This document shows positions 10,424 to 25,697 of a stretch of DNA of 64,000 nucleotides, one piece after another (within the stretch, counting starts at the first letter, position 1; each line of letters opens with the position of its first letter). Source of the stretch: Vitrella brassicaformis (taxonomy: Eukaryota > Sar > Vitrellaceae); the NCBI GenBank assembly GCA_001179505.1, contig CDMY01000077.1, positions 78,306 through 142,305 of the forward strand, given 5' to 3'. The notes below the pieces were generated by a model, which saw only the letters and a program-made list of their open reading frames with translations, had not been told where the DNA came from and ran no database searches. The position numbers and the translations under genes were made by a program.

Positions 10424-13204
10424 TTTTGGGCCTGTGTTCGGGGAAGACGTGGCGCGGGCTCGTGCAGGTTGAATGAATGGTTTTGAAATCTGACATATCT
10501 GACGATAATGGTAGAGGGGAATTTTGCGTGCTGATGGGGAAATGGCGAGGCGAGAGAGAGACGAGGTTTTGACGCCCCTCTGGTCTGTTGGTGTGGAGAG
10601 GGCGGCCTTGCCTTGATGTTTGTGGTAGGCAAACCTCAGGCGGACGGTGGGTGGGTGAATGAATGTTTTTTGCAGTCTGGTGTTTCTTACTGGACGACTG
10701 GACGCGCCGGGCCACATTTAGCCACTAAGCGATGAATCGATGTTGTTGATGAGAGGGGCATTTTGGGTCTTTTTATGATTGTCGACTTCTAATGTACATA
10801 GACACACAGATACATACACACATACACACATGCGTACATACCATTTTATCATTCATTTCAAGTACGCAAAGTGGGTGGGTGATGTTCGTGGCATGCAGTA
10901 GCGGTCTCGCTTGATGAATGAGGGATGGATTGACATTGCGGGGTTTTGTGGATGTAATGTTGCAATAATGTGTTCATACCTTTGGCCCCACACGATGAAC
11001 GATTGATAATAAGTGTACGGTACGGTATTTGTGTAGTTCTTCCTTTCCACTCTCGGCGGCCTTTTGTTGTTCGTACGTACAGATCGACCGGCCGCCCCGA
11101 ACGTACGTATACACAGACAGACAGACAGACAGACGTCTCCATCTCTATACGCATGTATCTATGTACGTACACACGTATACTTACGTGTGTATGTGTGTAC
11201 GTATATACGTACACACGTATGCGTATGTACGTGTGTAGAAATGAATGTGTCGGCCCACCCACTGACTGACTGACTGACTGACTCACTTGCCTGGCCTGGC
11301 TGTGACGAGAGTGGACCGACCCATGGACCACGATTGTCACGCACTCACTCACTCACTCGCTCGCTCACTCGCTCACTCAAACTGACTGACTCACTCATTA
11401 CGTGTCTGGGGCCCGAGATGAGCCTTTCTGGCCTGGTGTGGCGTGCGGTAGTGTGCGAGTGGAGTATGCCTTGCTGAGCTCGTAAACCCAATATGAGGTC
11501 AAATGGGGATACTGCACCCACACACACCGACATATGCCTGACTGGCTGGCCGGCAGGACAGAGGGCGCCTCATACATGACATGGAGGAGGGAATTGCCTG
11601 CTGTGTCTGACTCGATGTCCGTGTATGTCTCTCCTTTCGTTCCTTTTCGTTCGTTTAGTGTGTCTCTCTCTCCTGTGCATATGTCTGTCTGTCTGTCTTC
11701 TGTCTGTCTCGCTGCGTGGCTGCTGTTTCTTTCATCGTATACCCCAGCGTACGTACGTACACACATATATACACATCATCAGTACACCTGGCTGCCTGGC
11801 TGTCTGTCTGTGTGTGTAACATCATCATATGTATCTCGCCTCGTCTCTGTTTGTCGCACGCACCAGTACTTAAGCGCTTGCAGACAGCGAGTGGGTCGAT
11901 TCCGTATGTACGATAAGGGCACTGTGGCCATCCATGTGTACGTATGTATGTGCACATACATATACATGACTCACGGGCCTCTATTGTACCGCCACCCTCC
12001 CACCCACACCACACAGACACCCACGAGAGAGACCGACCGAGATATATAAGGAATATGTATGTACGATGGATGATGTTGACGCTTTTGCTTTCGTTGCTGT
12101 TGGTGTACATACTACACGCACTGCCCTGCTCTGCTCTGTGCTGTGCTTCCCTACTGCCTGTCTGTCTGCTTTGCAATGAGTGGGATTAATTTTTTGCCGT
12201 CTGTCAGTGCGTTCGTGTGGGGTCTCTTCCTGCTGGCTGGCCTCACTGATTGATCGGCCGGCAAGCAGGGAGAGGGCCGCACACCAACCACGAGACGACG
12301 ACCAATGGATGACTGGTCTGTGTGCACACGACGCAGTGGGCGAGGCGATGGCCCGCCCGCCTTGTGCCTATGACGTGAGAGAGCGATGAGCAGTGTGAAG
12401 TCACAGACAGCGGGCGGGCGGAGGAAGGGCGAGATGGGTATATTTGTGTATGTGTGTATGTACGTACCCTCCATTGGCAGCACCACATCTGTAGGTACCT
12501 ATGAGTGTGTGTGTGTGTGTCTTCCTCCGTGTCACGACTGCTGAGACGGGGAAGAGGCACAGTGGGGATGGATGGATGGATGGACTATGGACGTAAGTGT
12601 GTCTATGCTGTGGTGCAAGTTTTGTGTATGGACGAACGCCAGACCGACCTATTAGCTTATATGCATGTGTGTCTGTGTAAGGGTGTATATACAATCATCC
12701 AATCCATCGACTCAATGAGCGATTGAGAAACGGCCGGACATGACTTCACTGCTGAACCAATCGTCCGCATCATGGCAGCCCACAGATAAACACCATACCA
12801 TCGTCATGATCTCGTCCCCGCATCCATCCATCCATCAGCTGATCAATAGGTTAAATGTACATGCACTCACTGCACTGCTTCGCCATTGCATCCCACCAGC
12901 TCACTCACCCAGACACACACGCATCCAGCCACATCAATCCCACTCACAGAACATCTTCTCTGTGCCAGGGGCACGGTCTCGCTCCTGTGTTGGCGCCACC
13001 AGGTCGAAACGCACCTCAGCCTCCGCAATGCAAACGGATGCCGGGAGGCATTTCGACACACGAGCAAACACGGAGTCGCAACCACTCCTCACACAGTATG
13101 CTAGTGTGTCGAATAAGCGAGCGATAGGCCGATAGGCAGGTAGGCAGGCAGGTCGGTTGGCCACACGTCACACAGGTAAAAATCCTCCCTGTCTGCAGGA
13201 GGGT
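10424..13204. other. intergenic region rich in microsatellites
   Basis: This 2.8-kb stretch contains no supported gene. It holds many short tandem tetranucleotides: CAGA units near 11115-11140, ACTG units near 11262-11283, CTCA/CTCG units near 11341-11380 and ACGT-rich runs between 10790 and 11240. It also contains a dispersed duplicated segment at about 12740-13040. Short frames made of Tyr/Val/Cys or Arg/Thr/His repeats are repeat translations. Confidence 0.7.
12740..13040 (+). repeat. dispersed duplicated segment, copy 1
   Basis: About 300 bp of non-coding DNA matches the reverse complement of about 36630-36930 almost throughout, including the GGCGCCACCAGGTCGAAACG stretch. The match stops near a CAAACGG sequence in both copies. 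It contains no coding signal of its own. Confidence 0.8.
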
Positions 13205-13725
13205 TCATTCCTCGATGCCGGCCCTTCTCTCTGCGCTCTTGCGGGCCTCTGACTGCGCGTAGACCACCACCAGAAACAAGATGGGCAGCAGCGTGCCCAG
13301 AATTGTCGCGTAGAAGCCGCCTGCATCACCACACAGGTTAGTTTGCTGCCACAGGGGCTGACAGATGAGATTGTTTCGTCAGCTTACCCTCGGTGACCTC
13401 CAGGGCGTTCAGCTGGGTTGAAAGCTCATCCAGCATCTGAACACACATACAACAAGCACCACGCACGCCCATCAAACGCCCTCCTCTCATCTCATCTGCG
13501 GCCATTAGGTCTTCAGCTCACCCCAGTGTCAGCATTGGCGAGTGCAGGAGCGAGCATCGGTGCGGCCGCGAGGCCCTCGAGAGCGCGTCGTTCTGTCAGT
13601 CCGCTGCGGCCAGACCGTGCACGCAATGCCGCTGGGTTGGGACCCACGAAAGCAGCGTCCTGGTTCTGGAAGGAAAAGCATGAGACGGCCGCCACGAGGG
13701 CGCACAAGACCACTGCTCGGAGCAT
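13205..13725 (-). CDS. psbM: nuclear-encoded photosystem II protein PsbM with plastid leader
   Basis: Three exons (13725-13522, 13436-13388, 13320-13205) give 122 residues. The mature part at the C-terminus (GGFYATILGTLLPILFLVV, then VYAQSE) matches the PsbM pattern of a short N-terminus, Gly-Phe-x-Ala-Thr, a single membrane helix and a Tyr-x-Gln end. PsbM is a small PSII subunit at the dimer interface. The leader reads as three parts. Residues 1-18 are a signal peptide (MLRAVVLCALVAAVSCFS). A Ser/Arg-rich transit stretch follows, starting at Phe, as expected for complex red plastids. An Ala-rich segment ends in ALANA, like a thylakoid processing site. In plants and green algae psbM is a plastid gene, so this copy implies gene transfer to the nucleus. 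The next gene on the same strand also looks plastid-targeted. Confidence 0.83.
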
Positions 13726-14933
13726 CTTCGAAGGATACGAGGGATGTGGTAGGGATGCAGGGGCGGCTGTTTTGTACGTCGATCCACTTCAGATCTGCGG
13801 CTCGCAGCCAACCGATTGTAAACTCAGCGAGAGGGGTCCTTTCGCATGCACGGCAGGACACCTAGGGCAAGGCTACGGCAGCAGGAAAAATCAATGAGGT
13901 ATCGCGTCGCCGCCTACACATCACATCACATCACGCCCATCCAATCTATCCATCCATTCATCCATCCCATGAGTACACACATGACACCCACAGCACACCA
14001 CACCATCGCACTGCAAAAATTGTCTTCGCATCTTATCGCATTGCGTCGCGTCGCATCATGGCCAGGCAGGTAGATCTCTCGCGCTCTTGTTGTCCGCCCC
14101 CTCCTTGCTTCCTTAAAGCCATGTATGTATGTGTGTGAGTGGGTGCAGGTCAGTCAGGCAGCGCAGATACAGCATGGAGGGCGCTGTGGCTGCTCCAAAA
14201 CACACCCACCGGCCAGCATGCATGTGAGAGGCGGCCGACCCACCGACCCACCGTCAGTCAGTCACGCAAGCAAACTGTACACTCATCCTTACGATGCTCT
14301 CCTTACACGCCACGGCACGCCACACCACACCACACATGCTGGCCAGGCACGCCTCGCCTCCTCTCCCCCTCCTCATTCACATCAGACAGACAAGAGAATC
14401 GCTCATCCAACTCACCCTTTGCTGCCTCTTTCGCCCCTCCGCGTCCCTTCTGAGCTGCTCCTGGGTCGGCTAGTCCACCTCACTGTTGCTGAGTGAGACG
14501 CACGTGCCAACAAAGAAGCATACGCAAGGGACGCTGAGGGGGCAGAATGGCAGCAACGGTGCTCCTCTCTCTCCCTGTCCCTCGCTGAGAGCAAGGCAAA
14601 AAGCAAACTAGGTGAAAACTGACTTGATACATGAGCGGAGGGGCGCAAGCCACGCACACAAGACACACACCCAGAGAGAGAGAGAGAGAGAGGATATGGA
14701 GGAGAGAGGCAGAGGGGGGACGGACGAGAAAATGCGCCAACACCCCAACACACACACACACACACGGTGACATGAGCTCTCGAGCTCGCGGACCGCACGC
14801 ATCCCCGCCCCCCATGGCATCTATCTATCTACCCATCTAGGCATCTAGGCACAACAGCCCCATCCGATCGGTACACGCACGCCCTCTCCCCTCAGATGCC
14901 ATGTTGGTTGGTTGATCATCCATTCAATCATCA
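13726..14933. other. intergenic region upstream of psbM
   Basis: This 1.2-kb stretch lies between the psbM start and the stop of the next minus-strand gene. It contains short AG (about 14678-14693) and CA (about 14748-14766) runs and the psbM promoter. I see no supported coding region. Confidence 0.5.
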
Positions 14934-16546
14934 TCATTTCTTGGCGACTGTTTGTGCGGCTGATGGTGGTGCCGGTGCCTTGGTGACGGGCGGTGGTGTG
15001 GGGCCCGCCTCCTCCTCCTTCATCTGCTCCTGGATGGTCTTGATGGACGTGTTGATGCGGTCGGCAGCCTGCCCAGTCAGATTGTACTCCTTGTTCAGCT
15101 CACCCAGCTACACAGGCACAGCGCGGAAGGAATAGCACACCACAAGTCGTGCGTGGGTGTGTTGGTGAGCCGTGCCGTAAAGTGCCGTGGGTGTTGGTGT
15201 GTAGGTTCACCTGGTCGTAGAACTGTCCGGCGTATTGTCCTGCTGTGGCGGTCCACCTCAGCAGAGTCCCCCGCGCATCGTTCTTCTCGTCAAACTCCTG
15301 AGTGTGCGTCAGTCAAAGAAACAAGACAGACACGCTACATGCATACCCCTCTTGCACATCTGGTCCGGCGACCGACCGACCGACCTTGAGCCTTGAGCCG
15401 AGGTCGGTCAGTGTCTTCTCGGCGTTGGACAGGGGAGTCGGGTCCTCCAAATTGCCCTAAATGAGCACAAGACAGGACAGAACGGTCCGTCGTGTGATGA
15501 GTGGCGTGTTCTGCCTCGTCTGTCCCCCCATCTCCGTTGCTGACCCACCTTAATGTTGTCATACGCCTTGCCCGCTGCCGACTTGGCCTTGTCAGCAAGC
15601 CCAAAGCGGCTGTCAGCACTGCAGACAGACAGGCAGGGATACAAGAGACCAAGGCAGGAGGGGAGGACCACAGGTGAGGCGTGAGCAGGCAGATCGACCA
15701 GTGCTGTGAATGTATGTGCTGCTCTCTGTGTGCGGTGGTGCTTACGACACGACGAGGTTGACGATGTCGACGACAAACCGCCCCAGCACTCGAAAGATCT
15801 CACCAACCTCACCTGAGCGACAGCAATCAACGACATGGCAGCCACACCCCGCACAGCACACCCATCGTCCACGATGTGTTCACTATGATTCCCTGCCGCC
15901 GACCCGCCTCACCCACCTTGTTGTTTGGAGGCATAGTTGAATAGTGATGCGAAGACGAGTCCGAAGATGGGGTTGATGAGGATGAGGCCCAACACAAACC
16001 CGACATTGGCCGCCGCAAACTCAACCCAACCGGCGTTCTCGCGGTTCAAAGGAAACACCCCCTTCTTCGGCGTACCTGTGCAGTCAGGGCACACCACAAT
16101 CACACCCACACCCACACACAGAGAGAAAAAGAGATCATCGGATGCACTCAGTAATGCAGGCAGCACTTCCCCGTGGCCGTCCTGTCTGCACGTGTGCACA
16201 CGTGCCGTCTGCCCACCTCACCCTCAGCGAAGGTGAGGCTCTGCTGACTGGGTTTAGTGGTGGAGGGGGCCGGTGCGGCAGTGGGCGTCACAGCCGGTGT
16301 GGCGGGCGGCTTTGCAACGGGCGGTGCGGCGGGGGGAGGGGGATTGGGCATGCCGGGAATGAGCTGCCTTGGCGCATCCTGGTTCAGCCGGGTTAGCTGG
16401 GTTGGCTGATGCTGTGAGGCCAAGGGCGAGAGGGTCAGTGGAGCCGCTCCTGGGGCGAAGCCAATTGTGCGGACCAGACGGAGTGGCGCACAGCTGACGC
16501 TGACCACGACGGCGGACAGCGCCACCACCAACAGGCAGGAGTGCAT
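14934..16546 (-). CDS. predicted plastid membrane protein, family not recognised
   Basis: Seven exons chain in phase: 16546-16222, 16075-15917, 15812-15746, 15618-15549, 15456-15385, 15297-15211 and 15107-14934, giving 317 residues. Residues 1-19 are a signal peptide (MHSCLLVVALSAVVVSVSC), followed by a basic stretch with GFAPG and a Pro/Ala linker. Residues ~125-150 form a strong hydrophobic segment (FAAANVGFVLGLILINPIFG). An amphipathic region, an acidic/basic helical part (SNAEKTLTDLGSRLKEFDEK, QYAGQFYDQLGELNKEYN) and a Pro/Ala/Lys tail follow. The leader and the psbM neighbour suggest a plastid or thylakoid membrane location, which is inference. It could instead sit in another endomembrane. 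Confidence 0.75.
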
Positions 16547-16722
16547 CTCGGCTGCTGCACTGCTCAACCTCACCCAAAAGCGTCTTCGCCTCTTCCACGT
16601 GCGAGCTCGGGAGAGATCTGCAACTGCGAGCTTAGCCTTGGGAGGGAGCATGGCCTTTCCCGACATTCCCTGAGGTCTTTTCTGACACTTTTGCATCGCC
16701 CAGCGATTTTGTGGCCACTTGT
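16547..16722. promoter_or_regulatory. compact divergent promoter region
   Basis: Only 176 bp separate the start codons of the minus-strand plastid gene (16546) and the plus-strand TLC gene (16723). Both promoters and 5' UTRs must overlap here. No TATA box is evident. Confidence 0.5.
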
Positions 16723-17757
16723 ATGGACCGAGCTTCTTTCGGCGTGCCCTGGCGGCCGTCATCCGATGAGGCAGGCAGCCTCTTTGACTACTCATCGGCC
16801 GCTCCCCCCTCCCTCTGTGTCCGAGCATCCCTCACGGCCTTGGTCGCCCTGGCGTGGCAGCTCCTCTATGTGGCGGGCAAGAGCAAGTGGGGCAAGGACA
16901 CCAGCTGCAGGGTCATCGCACTGCTGCACGCCGCCTACGCCTGCACAGGGGCCCTCTACGTCTGCCTGACCGTCCCCGTAATCTCATTCCCCTCTCTGTG
17001 TGCCCCCGTGCCTCGGGCATTCTGGGTGTTGCTGGTGTCGTGGGGCTACTTCTGGTGGGACCTGGGAGTGTCGGTGGTGGAGGAGTGGGGTCGGGACTAT
17101 GTGCTGCACGCCCTGTTTTGCATCTACATCTACGGCATTGGGTGCCTCACGGACTTCGGGCAGAAACACGCCGTCGCCTGCATGCTCTACGAGATCAGCA
17201 CGGTGCTCCTGCACACGCAGTCGTTCCTCTCTCTACCGTCGCTGACCGAGAGGGTGAGCCCCTCTCTCCTGCTGGGCGTGAGGGTCCTGTTCGCCTTGTC
17301 GTTTCTCGCCAGTCGGCTGATGTTCGGTGGGTGGGTGACCTACGACATGTGGACGACCTACTTCGGCCCGACGGGCGAGTGTCTGCCGCTGGCCGGCCGG
17401 GTGTCGATATTGGCCATCAATGCGCTGTTCCACTGCCTCAATCTCTACTGGTTCGGCAGACTCATCGCCATCGGCCTCGGCAAAGGCGAGGGCAAAGACA
17501 GGAGGGACAAAGGAGCACAGCGGGCTGCAATGGCCAAGTCGCCCTCAGAAGGGGCGGTAAGCGACGCGAGTGGGAGTGAGACGCAGTCTGGGGCTGAGTC
17601 GCAGAGCGAGAGTGACACCTGCGGCAGTGCGGAAGCTGGGACTCCGGGCACCCCGTCTGAGTCCGTCGGGTCGGCTGCTGCTGCTGCTGGTGATGGTGGT
17701 GGAGATGACGTCATGACGGCGGGCAGTGTGAGGAGGCGAGCACGGAAGAGGGAGTGA
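16723..17757 (+). CDS. TLC-domain multi-pass membrane protein
   Basis: Intronless reading frame of 344 residues from the first ATG. It has about six hydrophobic segments. The central part carries features of the TLC (TRAM/LAG1/CLN8) family: a helix with GYFWWDLGVSVVEE, the DYVLHALFC stretch at the position of the family's conserved His, a LYEISTVLLHTQSF helix, and a late SFLASRLMFGGW helix. TLC proteins are ER or other endomembrane proteins linked to lipid sensing or ceramide synthesis. The Lag1 double-His signature of ceramide synthases is not present, so it fits the TLCD/TMEM56-like branch better. The C-terminal ~85 residues are Ser/Glu-rich and end in RRRARKRE. It lies head to head with the plastid membrane gene. 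Confidence 0.78.
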   Translation: MDRASFGVPWRPSSDEAGSLFDYSSAAPPSLCVRASLTALVALAWQLLYVAGKSKWGKDTSCRVIALLHAAYACTGALYVCLTVPVISFPSLCAPVPRAFWVLLVSWGYFWWDLGVSVVEEWGRDYVLHALFCIYIYGIGCLTDFGQKHAVACMLYEISTVLLHTQSFLSLPSLTERVSPSLLLGVRVLFALSFLASRLMFGGWVTYDMWTTYFGPTGECLPLAGRVSILAINALFHCLNLYWFGRLIAIGLGKGEGKDRRDKGAQRAAMAKSPSEGAVSDASGSETQSGAESQSESDTCGSAEAGTPGTPSESVGSAAAAAGDGGGDDVMTAGSVRRRARKRE

Positions 17758-20112
17758 CCGACTGACTGGTTTTGACGGACGGACGGGGGTCCTGGGGGAT
17801 GGATGGGCGGCTTGCCCATACTAAGAGAAAGACGACCATTGGGCATTTTTCTTTTTGCGTGAGTCATGCATGTGTATGTAGCTTGCTTGCAGCGTTTAAA
17901 AAACGGCTGACTGACTGACTGACTGAATGAGTGTGAGTGTGACTGAGTGTGGCTGCCTGCCTGCCTGGCTGCTTTGTTTGTTTATCATATCGACAGAAAG
18001 AAGAACAGAAGAAAGAGCCTCCCTGCCTCGGTTTTGTTGGTTTGGTTTATAGGCACGTACGTCTGTCTGTCTGTCTGAATGAATGAATGAATGCCGTAGA
18101 TAAGATAAGGCCTTATTGAGTTGGGTGGTTGGGTGGTTGGTTGGTTGGTTCATTTCCTTATCGATTTTGAGCTGTATTTGTGTTTGTTGGGTTCTGGCGC
18201 GACGCAGCCAGCCGGCCGATACGATCGATGGATGGCATGTATAGGGAGGAGGAGGAACGAACAAGCCCTGCCTGGATTGTGCTGTGCGCCTGGATGCTAT
18301 GCTATGCTGTGTGAGGTGAGTGTGTTTCTTGTCTGCATGAGATGGATGAGAGCTGGGGGCACAGCCGGATGAACGACTGCCTTCATACCGAGCTGAGGCC
18401 TCGCTGTGCGCTGCGCATGTGTGTGTGTGTGTGTGTGTGTGTGCGCGTCGCGTATGCTCTGCCCTCATGTGGTGTGTCTGTGTGGGGGTCAGTGCGCTCG
18501 CGCATTTGCCCCCTTGGCGGTGTGTGTGTGTGTGTCGATCGTTTGATGGGTCTGCGTGCATTTGCCTCTTGTGTGGTGTGGTGTGTGGGACACATCAGAA
18601 CCACTCAGGCAGACAAGGACTTAGTGACATTTAAGACCTCTAGAGTGCATTGAGCACCTTCTAGTCAGCTGCCCGTCAAGTGATTGCAATCTGTAGGCCG
18701 GCGACGAGTCGATCGGTCAATCCATCGCGCACACAGCAGTGACTGAATGCACCACCTTTCTGTCTGTCTGTCCATCCATCCATCCATCCATGACATACAC
18801 ATGAATCCATCCATCCATCAGCCGCGCACGCACACACACCACCAACAAACGTATGGGGGTCTGCTGGCCGGCTGGCTGGCTGCCCTTAAAGTGGGGGATG
18901 GGCCTGGTCTGGCGTGGCTGCCTCCTGCTACGGGTGTGCGTCAATGCGTCTGTCTGTCTGTCTGTATTGCGTGTGGACACAAATAGCCCCATCACTCACT
19001 CACTGCCAGCAGGCCACCATGGGTGTCGATGGAAAGATTGAAAGAAAGGGGTCTGGTAGGCATGGCATGGAGGGAAGGACCAATAAAATAAACAGGGAAG
19101 GAAGGAAAGGGCAGGCCAGGGCAGGGCAGGGGGGGGGCACTCACTCGGGAGATACAGGGCGTGTGTGGCTGTGGCTGCGCTGCCTGCCTCTTAACTGTGT
19201 GGTGCAATGCGTATGTGGGCTCTCGGCTCTGACTGGCTCATGTCATGTGTGAGTGGTCACCTGACTGATTTGTTTCACAACCCTTCCTCCCTCCCTCCCT
19301 GCCCCCCTGTCCGTCCGTCCATGTGTGTGTGCCAGGCAGTCAGTCAGCATCTCAGCAGTTCTATGCAGCCAGCCGCCGTCACACCGATCGGTCGGTCACA
19401 CGCAACGCATACACAGTAGTGTAGTCAGCACGGAAGGACGGACGGACGGACACCGAGGACACACAAACAGATGACACAGACACACACACACAGACACACA
19501 CGAGAAAACAAACAACGGACGTCACTCACCCGGGCTCTCACACCGACGGACAGAAGAACGGGGGACGAAAGGACGGACACAAATCACTCTCACCCGGACA
19601 CACACAGCAGCAAGCAGAGGGAGGGAGGGGCAGGCAGGCAGGCCAACGCCAAGGTGGGTCGGTCGATATGCATATCAGAGAGAGACAGAGGGGAGGGGGA
19701 GAGGAGAGGGTAGTGTCGGTCGATTATGGCGTGTGCGTGTGTGTGTGTGAGCGTGTGTGTCGGCAGCCCTGGAAGCGTCGTCGCCCGTGTCTGTCAGTCA
19801 CGTGACGAACGACTTAAAAGGGGGCACAGCACAGCGCTGCACCCAGCGAGTGCTGACGCACACAACATTCATACATAGTCACATTGACCCCACAGCCGTG
19901 GCCGCATCGATGGATTTTGTGAGCCTGGCCCCCGCGCGAAAATTGCGCCATCTCGCCATCCATCACCGTCCGTTATCTCAACACGAAAACGCAGAAAAAA
20001 CTCCTAAAGAGGACAGGGACAACAAGACACACACACATTTCTCTGTCTGTCTGTCTGATATGTCTGTTCCTCACCTGTCAGCGATCGACGTGTCCATCTG
20101 CCCGTCCACATA
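17758..20112. other. convergent intergenic region with microsatellites
   Basis: These 2.35 kb lie between the 3' ends of the TLC gene and the SRPK gene. They contain ACTG units (about 17905-17925), TCTG and AATG units (about 18060-18095), a GT run (about 18418-18443), CATC units (about 18770-18790) and GGAC units (about 19430-19450). I see no gene I can support. Confidence 0.6.
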
Positions 20113-25409
<5,297 letters not shown>

Positions 25410-25697
25410 GCTGGTGCTATACTGAAGCCTGCTCTAAGGACAGACAGCTCGATGCCCAACGAGCACAACAGGACCGCAGCGGACCGAAGATGTGCTGGAT
25501 GAGGGGAACTTCAGCCAGCTGCTTCAGCCTCTAGGCGGATGCGATGGCCCTGACATGCGATTACCGCAGAAGCTCCTCACTCGGCTGAAAAACCCCTGCG
25601 AGCTTCTGAGCTAGCAAGAGGAGGGCCAGCAGATTAATGGTGCGTGGATTCAGCTCAATGATTCAGCAGGTTCAGCGTTACTAATCGGCCACGACAA
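25410..25697. promoter_or_regulatory. divergent promoter region, SRPK and PH/C2 gene
   Basis: 288 bp lie between the start codons of the SRPK gene (-) and the senescence/PH/C2 gene (+). The stretch must carry both 5' regions. No specific element is recognised. Confidence 0.4.

Noticed and set aside
10790-12730. Small Tyr/Val/Thr/Cys-rich proteins
   Set aside because: They are translations of ACGT, TGTG and CAGA microsatellites without splice or start context.
17758-20112. Genes between the TLC and SRPK genes
   Set aside because: All frames consist of repeat-derived His/Thr or Cys/Val tracts with no splice-consistent exons.
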